From an uncultured Anaerococcus sp. (GTDB lineage Bacteria > Bacillota > Clostridia > Tissierellales > Peptoniphilaceae), in assembly GCA_943913325.1 (NCBI GenBank), contig CALTXP010000008.1, positions 1 to 31,210 on the forward strand: a stretch of 31,210 nt of DNA. The letters are read 5' to 3'. The notes beneath the pieces are model-generated. The model was not told the DNA's origin, did no database searches, and was given only the letters and a program-made list of their open reading frames with translations. Below are positions 15,293 through 23,721 of this stretch, one piece after another (the stretch's first letter is position 1; the number at the start of each line of letters is the position of its first letter). The position numbers and the translations under genes were made by a program.

Positions 15293-16585
15293 TTATGCTA
15301 AAGCATAGACTTTTTCATCTTTTCTAGCAAATGATAGTCCAAAAGCAAACATTATTATAAAAGGGATTAACCATGGAAATCCTAATTTATACATTGGTAG
15401 CCAAGATATTAATTTTGAAATTTCATCAGATAGTTCTTGATTTATCATAGATATATATGAAATCATAGATTGGCATAAAGAAATAACAGCTACTAAATAA
15501 AAGCTCATATTTCTAAAGCTATCTATAAAACTAATTTCAAAAAGATTATATACTATCATAACTAATATAATTGGATATGCAAAAGTAAGAAGTGGAGCTG
15601 TAAACTCAATTATTCCGTCTACCCCTATCAAAGATAGTATAAGTGAAACTAATATTATAAATACTGCTATTAACTTATAAGAAATTCTTTTGTCAAAAGC
15701 CTCATATAGCATATCAGCTATCGAGCTAGTCAATCCTACAGATGTTGTAAAGCATGCTAAAACTATTATAGTAGCCAATATATATTTGCCAGATCCACCT
15801 AAAATAGCATTTGAAATAGCTATTAATAAAGCAACCCTAGATGGCATATTATTAAAACTAATTGAACTAGTTGCGCCAAGATAAGTTAAAGATATATAGA
15901 CTAGAACAAGCCCACAAGCTGCAATTAAAGTAACATCTATAGTTTTTTTTATCAAATTTTCTTCATATCCTTTTTCTAACAATGATTTTATAATTATAGG
16001 AGCAAAAGCTACTGCAGCTAGAGCATCCATAGTATTATATCCTTCAATCAAAGATCTATTAAATACTTCCCCTTGTGAAATATTAATATTTTTAATATCT
16101 CCAATAGGATTAATTATCCCTGCTATAATCATTACTGCTAGTACAAGGAAAAGAACAGGAGTTAAATATTTTCCAATAATATCTATAATTTTACTATTAG
16201 TTAATATCAAAATAAGAGTTAAAGTAAAAAAAGCAACGATAAAAAATACATATGGTATAGGTAATCCAGCTTTTATAATAACTTCGGCACTAGTCGCACC
16301 TGTTCTTGGTATTCCTCCCAAAGGTCCTAAAATCATAGCTACCAAAATAATAATCAAGCTGCCTAGCTTACTGCCCGCAACACTAGTAAATTCTTTTACA
16401 TTGCCCTTTCTTTTAGCCATACTTATAACTGAAATACAGGCAAGTCCTACACCAGTTAAAATGAAAGCAAGACTTGAAACTAACCAAGTAGATCCATATT
16501 CCTTCCCTAAAAACGGTGGAAAAATCAGATTACCTGCCCCAAAAAATAAAGAAAATAAGGCAAAGCCAACAATTATAATATCCAT
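15293..16585 (-). CDS. brnQ: Branched-chain amino acid:cation symporter (BrnQ/LIVCS family)
   Basis: An integral membrane protein of 430 residues with about 12 hydrophobic helices. The LIVCS family start is clear: FALFSLFFGAGNLIFPPFLG, then GPLGGIPRTGATSAEV, and YNTMDALAAVAFAPIIIKSL. The family imports Leu, Ile and Val with Na+ or H+. AAGGAG precedes the ATG. It sits upstream of hisS and 57 bases downstream of the DUF6873-like gene, probably in one transcript. Uptake of branched-chain amino acids fits an amino-acid-using anaerobe. Confidence 0.94.
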   Translation of the reverse strand: MDIIIVGFALFSLFFGAGNLIFPPFLGKEYGSTWLVSSLAFILTGVGLACISVISMAKRKGNVKEFTSVAGSKLGSLIIILVAMILGPLGGIPRTGATSAEVIIKAGLPIPYVFFIVAFFTLTLILILTNSKIIDIIGKYLTPVLFLVLAVMIIAGIINPIGDIKNINISQGEVFNRSLIEGYNTMDALAAVAFAPIIIKSLLEKGYEENLIKKTIDVTLIAACGLVLVYISLTYLGATSSISFNNMPSRVALLIAISNAILGGSGKYILATIIVLACFTTSVGLTSSIADMLYEAFDKRISYKLIAVFIILVSLILSLIGVDGIIEFTAPLLTFAYPIILVMIVYNLFEISFIDSFRNMSFYLVAVISLCQSMISYISMINQELSDEISKLISWLPMYKLGFPWLIPFIIMFAFGLSFARKDEKVYALA

Positions 16586-16642
16586 AATCTTCTCCTTGTA
16601 ATTAATTATTTATAATTATACTTTAATTTTTATAATTATCTA

Positions 16643-17320
16643 TCAATTGCAAAATAAAATAGATCCTGTATCTACTAAATTACATGATGGATATAAAAGC
16701 CTTATATTAGATTTATCAGCTTCATCTTTTATAATATTATAGCTATTAAGTTTTTCTATATTTCCATTAAATAAGAGTGTATCCTCAAAAAATCCACAAC
16801 ATCCTCCTAGAAATCCGTTAGCAAATCCGTCAAGAGAAATTCTTTCCTTCTTAAGTAAAACTACTTCTATCTTATTTTTTAAACTTTTATAAATACCATA
16901 ATCACTGGTAAGAATTTTATCAGCCATAGGAACTATAGAACATCTACTGTAGCCTTGTTTGCTATACAAATGTTTATAATTGCCTTCTTTCATATATTTT
17001 TGTATATGATTTTCAGTATAATCATTATGAATATAATAATCCGAAGCTTTATATACATTATATATGGAATCTTTTGGATAAGTATTTCCAACTTCTTGTC
17101 CACTTATAATATCTTCATTTTTTATTGATTTTTTATAATAATCAACCATATTTTTATCTATGACTAATGATTTATTATCTAGATTAAATATTGTAAGATC
17201 TGGGTGATCTGCAATTCTTTTATCTAGATTAGGATTATCAATTGTTTCTATCCAAGAAAAATTGTTTCTATCTAAAAAGTCTTTAAATTCTAAAGAAGAC
17301 TTGTGACTTATAATTAACAT
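16643..17320 (-). CDS. DUF6873-like (GME-fold) protein
   Basis: A 225-residue soluble protein that resembles the DUF6873 group, annotated as having the guanidino-group-modifying-enzyme fold. Supporting stretches are HPDLTIFNLDNKSLVI, KQGYSRCSIVPMADKILTSD, GIYKSLKNKIEVVLLKKERI, GFANGFLGGCCGFFED, and a C-terminal LVDTGSILFCN. The conserved pattern is His-Pro-Asp early, GYSRCS, SDxGI and GG(C)CG. The family's catalytic function is not established. AGGAG precedes the ATG by five bases. The tRNA terminator ends only 13 bases before the start codon, leaving no room for a promoter of its own. Identification is from memory of the family pattern. Confidence 0.72.
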   Translation of the reverse strand: MLIISHKSSLEFKDFLDRNNFSWIETIDNPNLDKRIADHPDLTIFNLDNKSLVIDKNMVDYYKKSIKNEDIISGQEVGNTYPKDSIYNVYKASDYYIHNDYTENHIQKYMKEGNYKHLYSKQGYSRCSIVPMADKILTSDYGIYKSLKNKIEVVLLKKERISLDGFANGFLGGCCGFFEDTLLFNGNIEKLNSYNIIKDEADKSNIRLLYPSCNLVDTGSILFCN

Positions 17321-17333
17321 AAAAACTCCTAAT

Positions 17334-17357
17334 AAAAAAAGCTCTCATAAAGAGAGC
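17334..17357 (-). terminator. Terminator after tRNA-Cys
   Basis: GCTCTC and GAGAGC (17341-17357) form a 6-bp stem with a five-base loop and seven T residues on the minus strand, seven bases after the tRNA-Cys CCA end. Confidence 0.82.
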
Positions 17358-17363
17358 ATGTTT

Positions 17364-17437
17364 TGGAGGCGCCACCCAGATTTGAACTGGGGATAAAGGT
17401 GTTGCAGACCTCTGCCTTACCACTTGGCTATGGCGCC
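17364..17437 (-). tRNA. tRNA-Cys (GCA)
   Basis: Cloverleaf read on the minus strand: acceptor GGCGCCA/TGGCGCC, discriminator T and encoded CCA, anticodon loop CTGCAAC giving GCA, and T arm CCCAG-TTCAAAT-CTGGG. Length is 74 nt with CCA. Confidence 0.97.
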
Positions 17438-17471
17438 ATATATGAGTTAATTAATATTTTCTAAGCTTATT

Positions 17472-17511
17472 AAAAAAACCACCTATTAAAAAATAAAAAC
17501 TTAATAAGATG
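17472..17511 (-). terminator. Possible terminator after tRNA-Gly
   Basis: On the minus strand CATCTTATTA (17502-17511) pairs with TAATAGGTG (17480-17488) with one bulged base, followed by a run of seven T (17472-17478). It may separate tRNA-Gly from tRNA-Cys. No clear promoter follows, so read-through is likely. Confidence 0.5.
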
Positions 17512-17549
17512 ATTCATTAGTAAATAATACTATTTATACTTAAAATAAT

Positions 17550-17624
17550 TGGAGCGGATGACGAGATTCGAACTCGCGACCCTCGCCTTGGCAAGGCGAT
17601 GCTCTACCACTGAGCCACATCCGC
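17550..17624 (-). tRNA. tRNA-Gly (GCC)
   Basis: Acceptor GCGGATG/CATCCGC with discriminator T and encoded CCA, D arm GGCTCAGTGGTAGAGC, anticodon loop TTGCCAA giving GCC, and T arm with GTTCGAATC. Length is 75 nt with CCA. Confidence 0.97.
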
Positions 17625-17646
17625 ACATGTTTCGCAGTACTCTTAT

Positions 17647-17675
17647 AGTATACTATATTACTTTTACCTTTGCAA
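17647..17675 (-). promoter_or_regulatory. Promoter of tRNA-Gly
   Basis: Minus-strand TTGCAA (17670-17675), 17-base spacer, TATACT (17647-17652), 22 bases before the mature 5' end. Confidence 0.72.
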
Positions 17676-17702
17676 GTTTTTTTATAAGCTAATTAATTAT
17701 TC

Positions 17703-17778
<76 letters not shown>

Positions 17779-17800
17779 ATATTTTACAATTACTTTACTT

Positions 17801-17829
17801 ATTCTAAACCTAAATTTAAAATTTGTCAA
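17801..17829 (-). promoter_or_regulatory. Promoter of tRNA-Phe
   Basis: Minus-strand TTGACA (17824-17829), 17-base spacer, TAGAAT (17801-17806), 22 bases before the mature 5' end of tRNA-Phe. Confidence 0.85.
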
Positions 17830-17952
17830 CATATTATATCCTAAAGTGGCATATTAAATTTAATTAATATATTTTCCTCAAAATATGTTAAAATAGTAAG
17901 TAATTATATTACATACATATAAAATTTAATAATCATATTTTAAAGGAGTTTT

Positions 17953-18582
17953 ATGTTTGAATTTCATGATATGAAATACAAGGACATCCTTTCTATTGAT
18001 GGGCTAAATATTAATAGAGGGGAAGTAACTTGTATAATAGGTCCAAGTGGTTCTGGTAAGTCTACTTTACTTAGACTTATAAATAAAATAATATCCCCTA
18101 GCTCAGGATATATTAGTTTTGATGGTAAAGATATTGCCAATATAGATTCTATTTCTTATAGAAGAAAGATTCCTATGCTTTCTCAAAGTCCTATTATATA
18201 TTCAGGATCTATAAGAGAAAACCTATTAATTGGTAGAAAATTTCAAGATAAATCAAAGCTAGATGATGATAAATTAGTATCTGCCTTATCTAAAGTAAAA
18301 CTTAATGTAGATTTATCTGAGTCTATAGATAATTTATCTGGAGGCGAACAGCAGAGGGTTTCTATAGCTCGTCTTATGCTTTTAGATTCTGAAGCCTTTT
18401 TATTAGATGAACCATCTTCTGCTTTAGATGATTTAACTGAAGATTTTGTAATAGAAACTATGGTAGATATGGCAAAGGAGAATAAAAAAACAATTATATA
18501 CGTTACCCACTCTAATTCCATGGCTGATAAGTACTCTGATAGATTAATCAAAATAGTTGATGGGAGGATTTCTAATGACTGA
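17953..18582 (+). CDS. fetA: ABC transporter ATP-binding protein, FetA-like
   Basis: The ATPase half of a FetAB-type exporter, 209 residues. Walker A is GPSGSGKST (30-38), the Q loop is near MLSQSPIIYSGSI, the signature is NLSGGEQQRVSIARL, Walker B is AFLLDEPSSALD, and the switch His is in YVTHS. A short ABC protein followed by a UPF0014 membrane protein is the FetA-FetB arrangement, reported in E. coli to export iron and relieve oxidative stress. AAAGGAG precedes the ATG. Its stop overlaps the start of the permease gene. The metal substrate is inferred from the family only. Confidence 0.88.
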   Translation: MFEFHDMKYKDILSIDGLNINRGEVTCIIGPSGSGKSTLLRLINKIISPSSGYISFDGKDIANIDSISYRRKIPMLSQSPIIYSGSIRENLLIGRKFQDKSKLDDDKLVSALSKVKLNVDLSESIDNLSGGEQQRVSIARLMLLDSEAFLLDEPSSALDDLTEDFVIETMVDMAKENKKTIIYVTHSNSMADKYSDRLIKIVDGRISND

Positions 18583-19354
18583 TTCTGTTATTAATATAGA
18601 TAATAAACAACTTTTATTAAGCTATATTTTTGCTATAATTGCTATGATTCTAACAAGTGTTAATGGGATTAATCGCAACAAAGATATAGTTATTGGAACC
18701 ATAAGAATGACTGTCCAGCTATTTATAGCAGGCTATATTTTAGTTTATATTTTTGATAGCTCCTCTTTTATTCTTACAGTTTTAATGCTTGCTGTTATGG
18801 AATTTTTTGCCATATTTAATATAGTTTCCTCAAAAAAAGATAAGTTTAACAAAAAACTCATAGGATCTATAGCTATTTCTCAAGTAGTAGGCTCTATATT
18901 TGCATTAACTTTTTTCTTATTAATAGTAATTAGACCAAAACCTATTTATAATCCTCAATATCTAGTTCCACTAGGTGGTATGGTTATTGGTAATTCTATG
19001 ACAGGTATAAACCTAGCCTTAAATAGCATAGAATCATCAATAGAAGATAAGAGAATAACTATAGAAGGTTCGCTAATGCTAGGAGCCACACCTAGGATGG
19101 CTATGAATAAGATTATCCAAAGTTCTTTTGATACTGCTATAACACCTACCCTTAACAATATCAAAAATATGGGGATCATATCATTACCTGGTATGATGAC
19201 AGGTCAAATTTTAGGTGGTGTATCTCCTCTTATTGCGATAAGATATCAAATAACTATTATGACTGCTATAATGAGTTCTGTAACTATATGTGTATTCATA
19301 TTTTTACGACTAGCCTATAAGAAATTCTTTAATGAGCAAGATCAATTAATTTAA
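18575..19354 (+). CDS. fetB: FetB-like permease (UPF0014)
   Basis: A 259-residue membrane protein with about seven hydrophobic helices, belonging to the FetB/YbbM (UPF0014) family. Characteristic stretches are IGTIRMTVQLFIAGYIL, LVPLGGMVIGNSMTGINLAL, EGSLMLGATPRMAMNKIIQS, TPTLNNIKNMGIISLPGMMT and GQILGGVSPLIAIRYQI. The start is the ATG at 18575-18577, seven bases after GGAGG, overlapping the last codons of fetA, so the two are translationally coupled. Together they form a two-component ABC exporter, probably for iron or another metal. Confidence 0.9.
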   Translation: MTDSVINIDNKQLLLSYIFAIIAMILTSVNGINRNKDIVIGTIRMTVQLFIAGYILVYIFDSSSFILTVLMLAVMEFFAIFNIVSSKKDKFNKKLIGSIAISQVVGSIFALTFFLLIVIRPKPIYNPQYLVPLGGMVIGNSMTGINLALNSIESSIEDKRITIEGSLMLGATPRMAMNKIIQSSFDTAITPTLNNIKNMGIISLPGMMTGQILGGVSPLIAIRYQITIMTAIMSSVTICVFIFLRLAYKKFFNEQDQLI

Positions 19355-19375
19355 TATCTATTTATTAAGTAATTA

Positions 19376-19413
19376 AAAAGAAACGAGGGTTAATATTGAC
19401 CTTCGTTTCTTTT
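19376..19413 (+). terminator. Terminator of fetAB
   Basis: AAAAGAAACGAGGGT (19376-19390) pairs with ACCTTCGTTTCTTTT (19399-19413), 15 bp with one G-U, loop of eight bases. T-rich on both strands. Confidence 0.88.
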
Positions 19414-19517
19414 ATGTAAGTCATAGGGTTGCGAAATTTCTTGTCCTTACATTATCTATATATCCCAAATATATTAAACTAAGTAAAATTATAGTAAAGT
19501 TTTTATAAGTATTATGT

Positions 19518-19541
19518 AAAAACCACCCAGATAGGTGGCTT
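19518..19541 (-). terminator. Terminator of the MarR-ABC operon
   Basis: On the minus strand AAGCCACC pairs with GGTGGTTT around TATCTG and runs into TTTTT. It lies just after the stop of the second ABC gene. The 104 bases between this and the fetAB terminator show nothing recognisable. Confidence 0.75.
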
Positions 19542-19543
19542 AT

Positions 19544-21433
19544 CTAGTCTAGCTCTAAGGCTCCTGTATATAATTGGTAATAGGTTCCATGTTTTTTCAT
19601 AAGTTGGGCATGATTACCACGTTCTATAATCTCTCCTGCTTCCATTACCATAATGACATCTGCATTTTGAATAGTTGAAAGTCTATGGGCAATTACTATA
19701 GATGTTGATCCTTTCATTAGTTTATCCATAGCTTCAGTAACTTTTATTTCTGTTGCAGTATCTATAGAGCTTGTAGCTTCATCTAGTATAAGCATAGGTG
19801 GATTAGCTACTGCTGCTCTTGATATTGAAATAAGCTGATTTTGTCCATCAGATAAGGATGAACCATCTCCTTTTATATTTGTTTCATAAGATTCAGGTAG
19901 TCTATGAATAAATGAATCAGCTCCAGAAAGTTTTGAAGCACTCTTTATTTCTGGATCATTTGCATCAAGCTTACCATATCTAATATTATTTTCTACACTT
20001 CCAGTAAATAAATTTACCTCTTGTAAAACCATACCAAAGGCTTTTCTCAAGTGATCCTTTTTAATATCTCTAGTATCTATTCCGTCTATCTTGATAGAGC
20101 CTTTATCTATCTCATAAAATCTGGTTATTACATTGGTAATAGTAGTTTTTCCAGCGCCAGTTGAACCTACAAGGGCTATTTTTTCTCCTGGATTAGCATA
20201 AAAAGTTACATTTTTTAAGATTTTATCTTTACCATTATAAGAAAAGTCTACATTCTCAAAGTCAATTCTACCTTCTAACTGTTTATAAAAATCTTTGCCA
20301 TCTTTTGTCCACTTCCAAGCGTAACATCTATCGCCTGTACACTTAATAGGATTACCATTTTCATCTATTTTAGCATTGATAAGTTCAATATAACCACTAT
20401 CTTTTTCTATTGGCATATCAATAATTTCAAAGATACGACTTGCACCAGCCATAGCTGAAAATACAGCATTTGCTTGTTGAGAAATATTTGCTATAGGATT
20501 TTGCAATTGTCTAGCATTAGTTAAAAATGTTGCAAGAACTCCTATTGTAAGATTACCTTTGATTGCTAGATATACACCTATTACTGCAATTATAGCATAC
20601 ATTATATTAATAGAGTTAACTAAAAAAGGCATCATACGTCCTGCATTTACCATAGCTTCTGCCATAGTTGATCTAAGATTTTCACTCTTTTCATCAAATT
20701 CTTTTATTGTGTCATCTTCTTTATTAAATACCTTGATTACTTTTTGTCCAGATAGCATTTCTTCATCAAAGCCATGTAATATTGATACATTTTTTTGTGC
20801 TTGTTTAAATAACTTTCCTGTTTTAGTTACTATATTCTTTAAGACTAAAATCATTGCGCAAAGTCCTACTAACATAACTATTGTTAATTTCCATGATAAA
20901 GAAAACATTACAATTAGCGTTCCAATAAGCATTAACAATGATCTAATAAGGGTTGGTAGGGTAGATGATAATGATTGAGATAAGGTATCTGTATCATTAG
21001 TAAATCTACTCATAATCTGACCATGTTGGTTATTATCAAAAAAGTTTATAGGCATTTGTTGAATTTTTACAAAAAGATCCTTTCTTATATTTCTAATGGA
21101 CCTTTCACCTATCCTTATCATTAATCTAGCGTAAATAAAAGTGCTTACAGTTGAAAGTAAATATACAAATCCCATTTTTATAACAGCACTTTTAAGACCA
21201 GCAATGTCAGATTTTAGGATATAATTATCAATTATTGGTTGAAGCATTGATAAGCCCCATACTTGAGTAAGAGATGATACTATAACACAAATAAGTACAA
21301 CTATAAGTTGCCATTTTTGCTTAAAGAGATAGGAAAAAAGTTCTTTTAAAGCATGAGTATCAAAGTCTTTACTTTGTTTTTTATCTGAAATTATTATATC
21401 TTCAGTTTTTATATCATCTTTTTTATTAGTCAT
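19544..21433 (-). CDS. ABC exporter half-transporter with consensus Walker B (YheH/BmrD-like)
   Basis: A 629-residue TMD-NBD half-transporter. A charged N-terminal tail (about 35 residues) is followed by six membrane helices. The NBD has Walker A GSTGAGKT (423-430), signature LSDGQ (527-531, Gly replaced by Asp) and Walker B LILDE with the catalytic Glu552. An insert before the NBD carries Cys365 and Cys370 (CTGDRC). The altered signature and intact Glu complement the partner gene, as expected for a heterodimer with one degenerate ATP site. The start is the ATG at 21431-21433 after AGGAGG, overlapping the upstream stop by eight bases. Probably a multidrug exporter; substrate unknown. Confidence 0.9.
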   Translation of the reverse strand: MTNKKDDIKTEDIIISDKKQSKDFDTHALKELFSYLFKQKWQLIVVLICVIVSSLTQVWGLSMLQPIIDNYILKSDIAGLKSAVIKMGFVYLLSTVSTFIYARLMIRIGERSIRNIRKDLFVKIQQMPINFFDNNQHGQIMSRFTNDTDTLSQSLSSTLPTLIRSLLMLIGTLIVMFSLSWKLTIVMLVGLCAMILVLKNIVTKTGKLFKQAQKNVSILHGFDEEMLSGQKVIKVFNKEDDTIKEFDEKSENLRSTMAEAMVNAGRMMPFLVNSINIMYAIIAVIGVYLAIKGNLTIGVLATFLTNARQLQNPIANISQQANAVFSAMAGASRIFEIIDMPIEKDSGYIELINAKIDENGNPIKCTGDRCYAWKWTKDGKDFYKQLEGRIDFENVDFSYNGKDKILKNVTFYANPGEKIALVGSTGAGKTTITNVITRFYEIDKGSIKIDGIDTRDIKKDHLRKAFGMVLQEVNLFTGSVENNIRYGKLDANDPEIKSASKLSGADSFIHRLPESYETNIKGDGSSLSDGQNQLISISRAAVANPPMLILDEATSSIDTATEIKVTEAMDKLMKGSTSIVIAHRLSTIQNADVIMVMEAGEIIERGNHAQLMKKHGTYYQLYTGALELD

Positions 21434-23186
21434 TTTCCCCTCCTTTTTGTTGAATATCATAAGTTGTTCTATAAATATCATTTCTTTGATAGAGTTCTTC
21501 TGGTGTTCCTATATCTACTATTTTTCCATCATCTAAGATTATAATCCTATCTGCATATTCAAATGATGATAGTCTTTGAGATATGATAATTTGTGTCATA
21601 TTGCTATCTAAATTATTAAATCCCTCTAATAATTTAGCTTCCGTTTTAGTATCTACAGCACTTGTTGAATTATCTAAGATAAGTATTTTTGGTTTTTTTA
21701 ATAGAGATCTTGCTATAGTTAGTCTTTGTTTTTGACCCCCAGATACTCCTGACCCTCCTTGACCTAACTTAGATTCATAAGTATCACTTCTTTCATTTAT
21801 AAATTCATCAGCCTGAGCTATTTTAGCCATAGCAACAACTTCATCATAAGATGCTTCTCTGTCACCCCATTTTAAGTTTTCTAAAATAGTTCCACTAAAT
21901 AAGGTATTTTTTTGTAAAACTATAGATACATTATCTCTTAGAGTTTTCAAATCATATTCTTTTATATCATGACCACCAACTTTTAAACTTCCTTCTGTAA
22001 TATCATAAAGCCTTGGTATCAATTGAACTAATGTAGACTTAGAGGAACCAGTTGGTCCTAGTATACCAATAACTTCCCCAGATCTTATATGAAGATCTAT
22101 ACTAGATAATTGATAGGCTTCACTATCTTCCTCATATTTAAAACTGACATTATCAAAATCAATAGAACCATCATCTAGCTCTAATCCTTCTAGTTTTTGA
22201 TCATTAGTCATTGATATTTTACGAGTTAAAACTTCCTTAACTCTTGTAACAGATGGAGATGAAGCCATAAGCATAGTTACTACCATTGATAGACCTATAA
22301 GACTTCCTAAAAGCATCATGGCATACATATTAAAGCTTACAAGATCCCCTACTCCCATATTTCCTTTTATTATTTCTAATCCCCCAAACCAAGCTATAGC
22401 AATAAATGTTGCATATAAAATGGCATTAGCTGTGGGAAAAACATAGCTTACAGTTCCTTGGGAACTATCTGATAATCTAAACATTTCTTCATTAGAATCA
22501 CTAAACTTATCTATCTCATATTTTTTTCTAACAAAAGCTTTAACAACTCTCATATTATTAAGATTTTCTTCAATAATTAAATTTAAATTATCATATTGTT
22601 TACGTGTTTTCCTAAATTTTGGTATAGCTTTTGAAGTTATTGCAAGTAATACAATAACTAAAATCGGCATTAATATTAAAAAAATAATTGATAGCTTTGC
22701 GCTAGTTCTAAATGCTAATATAAAAGCCACTATAGCCATAACAATTGTTTTTATTACAAATCTAGTTGTAAAAAAAGTTGATTGTGCCAAAGCTTGCATA
22801 TCACTTGTTAGCCTAGTAAGCAAAGATGGTACACCAAAATATTCAAAGTCTTCGAAAGAATAATCTTGAATTTTCCTAAATTGTCTTTTTCTTACATTAT
22901 CAGTTAAGCCTGTAGAGGTTATACCAGCATTTTTTGAAGCATTTATACCAGTAAACATAGATAACAAAGAAAGGACTATAATTATAAATCCATATTTTAA
23001 TGCTAATTTTGCGTCTTTTTGATAAATTATTTCATTTAAGATTACTCCCATTACTGACGGGATTAATAGTTCAAAAATAGTTTCTAAAACCGTCATTGTC
23101 ATAGAAATAATTCTATTTTTCTTATACTGATCTAAATATTGCTTTAAGTAAGAAAATGCATGATTAAATTCTTTTAAGCTTTCCAT
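21426..23186 (-). CDS. ABC exporter half-transporter with degenerate Walker B (YheI/BmrC-like)
   Basis: A 586-residue TMD-NBD half-transporter with six membrane helices. Walker A is GPTGSSKST (377-385), the signature is the canonical VSGGQKQR (481-488), and Walker B is ILILDN (501-506), where Asn506 replaces the catalytic Glu. With the next gene this gives one competent ATP site (this signature plus the partner's Walker motifs) and one degenerate site, the known layout of BmrCD/TM287-288-type exporters. It begins inside the end of the marR-like gene (13-base overlap) and overlaps the partner, so all three are tightly coupled. Confidence 0.9.
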   Translation of the reverse strand: MESLKEFNHAFSYLKQYLDQYKKNRIISMTMTVLETIFELLIPSVMGVILNEIIYQKDAKLALKYGFIIIVLSLLSMFTGINASKNAGITSTGLTDNVRKRQFRKIQDYSFEDFEYFGVPSLLTRLTSDMQALAQSTFFTTRFVIKTIVMAIVAFILAFRTSAKLSIIFLILMPILVIVLLAITSKAIPKFRKTRKQYDNLNLIIEENLNNMRVVKAFVRKKYEIDKFSDSNEEMFRLSDSSQGTVSYVFPTANAILYATFIAIAWFGGLEIIKGNMGVGDLVSFNMYAMMLLGSLIGLSMVVTMLMASSPSVTRVKEVLTRKISMTNDQKLEGLELDDGSIDFDNVSFKYEEDSEAYQLSSIDLHIRSGEVIGILGPTGSSKSTLVQLIPRLYDITEGSLKVGGHDIKEYDLKTLRDNVSIVLQKNTLFSGTILENLKWGDREASYDEVVAMAKIAQADEFINERSDTYESKLGQGGSGVSGGQKQRLTIARSLLKKPKILILDNSTSAVDTKTEAKLLEGFNNLDSNMTQIIISQRLSSFEYADRIIILDDGKIVDIGTPEELYQRNDIYRTTYDIQQKGGEND

Positions 23187-23614
23187 AATTCCTCCTTTTC
23201 TAATACTTCTATAAGATCATCTAAGTCATCCTCAATAGATTTTATCTTTTTTTTTCCTAATTGATCATATATTTTTTTATTAGATAATCTGAGAGATTCG
23301 GTAATATTTTCAACTTCTCTTTTACCATTAGCTGTTAAAACTAAGGTCTTAACTCGCTTATCCTTTGTAGATGCCTGCATATAAATCAAATCATTCTCCT
23401 TAAGATTCATAATTATGCTATTTACAGTTTGTTTTGGCATATTAAGTTTATTAACCAAATCTTTTTGAGTCAAATTCTCTATTCTATCTATATGAAATAA
23501 GATAATAGTTTCAACATTATTTAGCCCAAAGCTTTCAACTCTCTTTTTATTTAGTCCACTAAGTTTTCTTAAAGAAGTAAATAAGCTAAAAAGTTCACAT
23601 GATTTTTCGTCCAA
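23174..23614 (-). CDS. MarR-family transcriptional regulator
   Basis: A 146-residue winged-helix regulator: LNNVETIILFHIDRIENLTQ helix region, recognition helix in LNMPKQTVNSIIMNLKENDL (about 57-76), and wing with STKDKRVKTLVLTANGKREV. It starts at a TTG seven bases after GGAGG; no ATG or GTG is available in frame before the conserved core. It is the first gene of an operon with two ABC exporter genes. A near-perfect inverted repeat lies over its promoter, so it probably represses its own operon and responds to an exporter substrate. The inducer is unknown. Confidence 0.9.
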   Translation of the reverse strand: MDEKSCELFSLFTSLRKLSGLNKKRVESFGLNNVETIILFHIDRIENLTQKDLVNKLNMPKQTVNSIIMNLKENDLIYMQASTKDKRVKTLVLTANGKREVENITESLRLSNKKIYDQLGKKKIKSIEDDLDDLIEVLEKEELWKA

Positions 23615-23628
23615 TTTCAGACCTCCTT

Positions 23629-23671
23629 AATAATGACTATAATAGTATAGTCTATTATTGGACTTTGTCAA
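23629..23671 (-). promoter_or_regulatory. Promoter and operator of the MarR-ABC operon
   Basis: Minus-strand TTGACA (23666-23671), 16-base spacer, TATACT (23644-23649). AATAATGACTAT (23629-23640) and ATAGTCTATTATT (23647-23659) form an inverted repeat, with one extra base in one arm, that covers the -10 and spacer: a good MarR operator candidate. Confidence 0.75.
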
Positions 23672-23694
23672 GTTTAAAAAAAGCTTTTTAGTTG

Positions 23695-23700
23695 TATAAT
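23695..23700 (+). promoter_or_regulatory. Probable -10 of the MoxR-VWA unit
   Basis: TTG-TATAAT, an extended -10 type element, 21 bases before the ATG at 23722, divergent from the MarR promoter. No good -35 is seen. Confidence 0.5.
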
Positions 23701-23721
23701 ATTAGGACTAAAGGAGTAATA

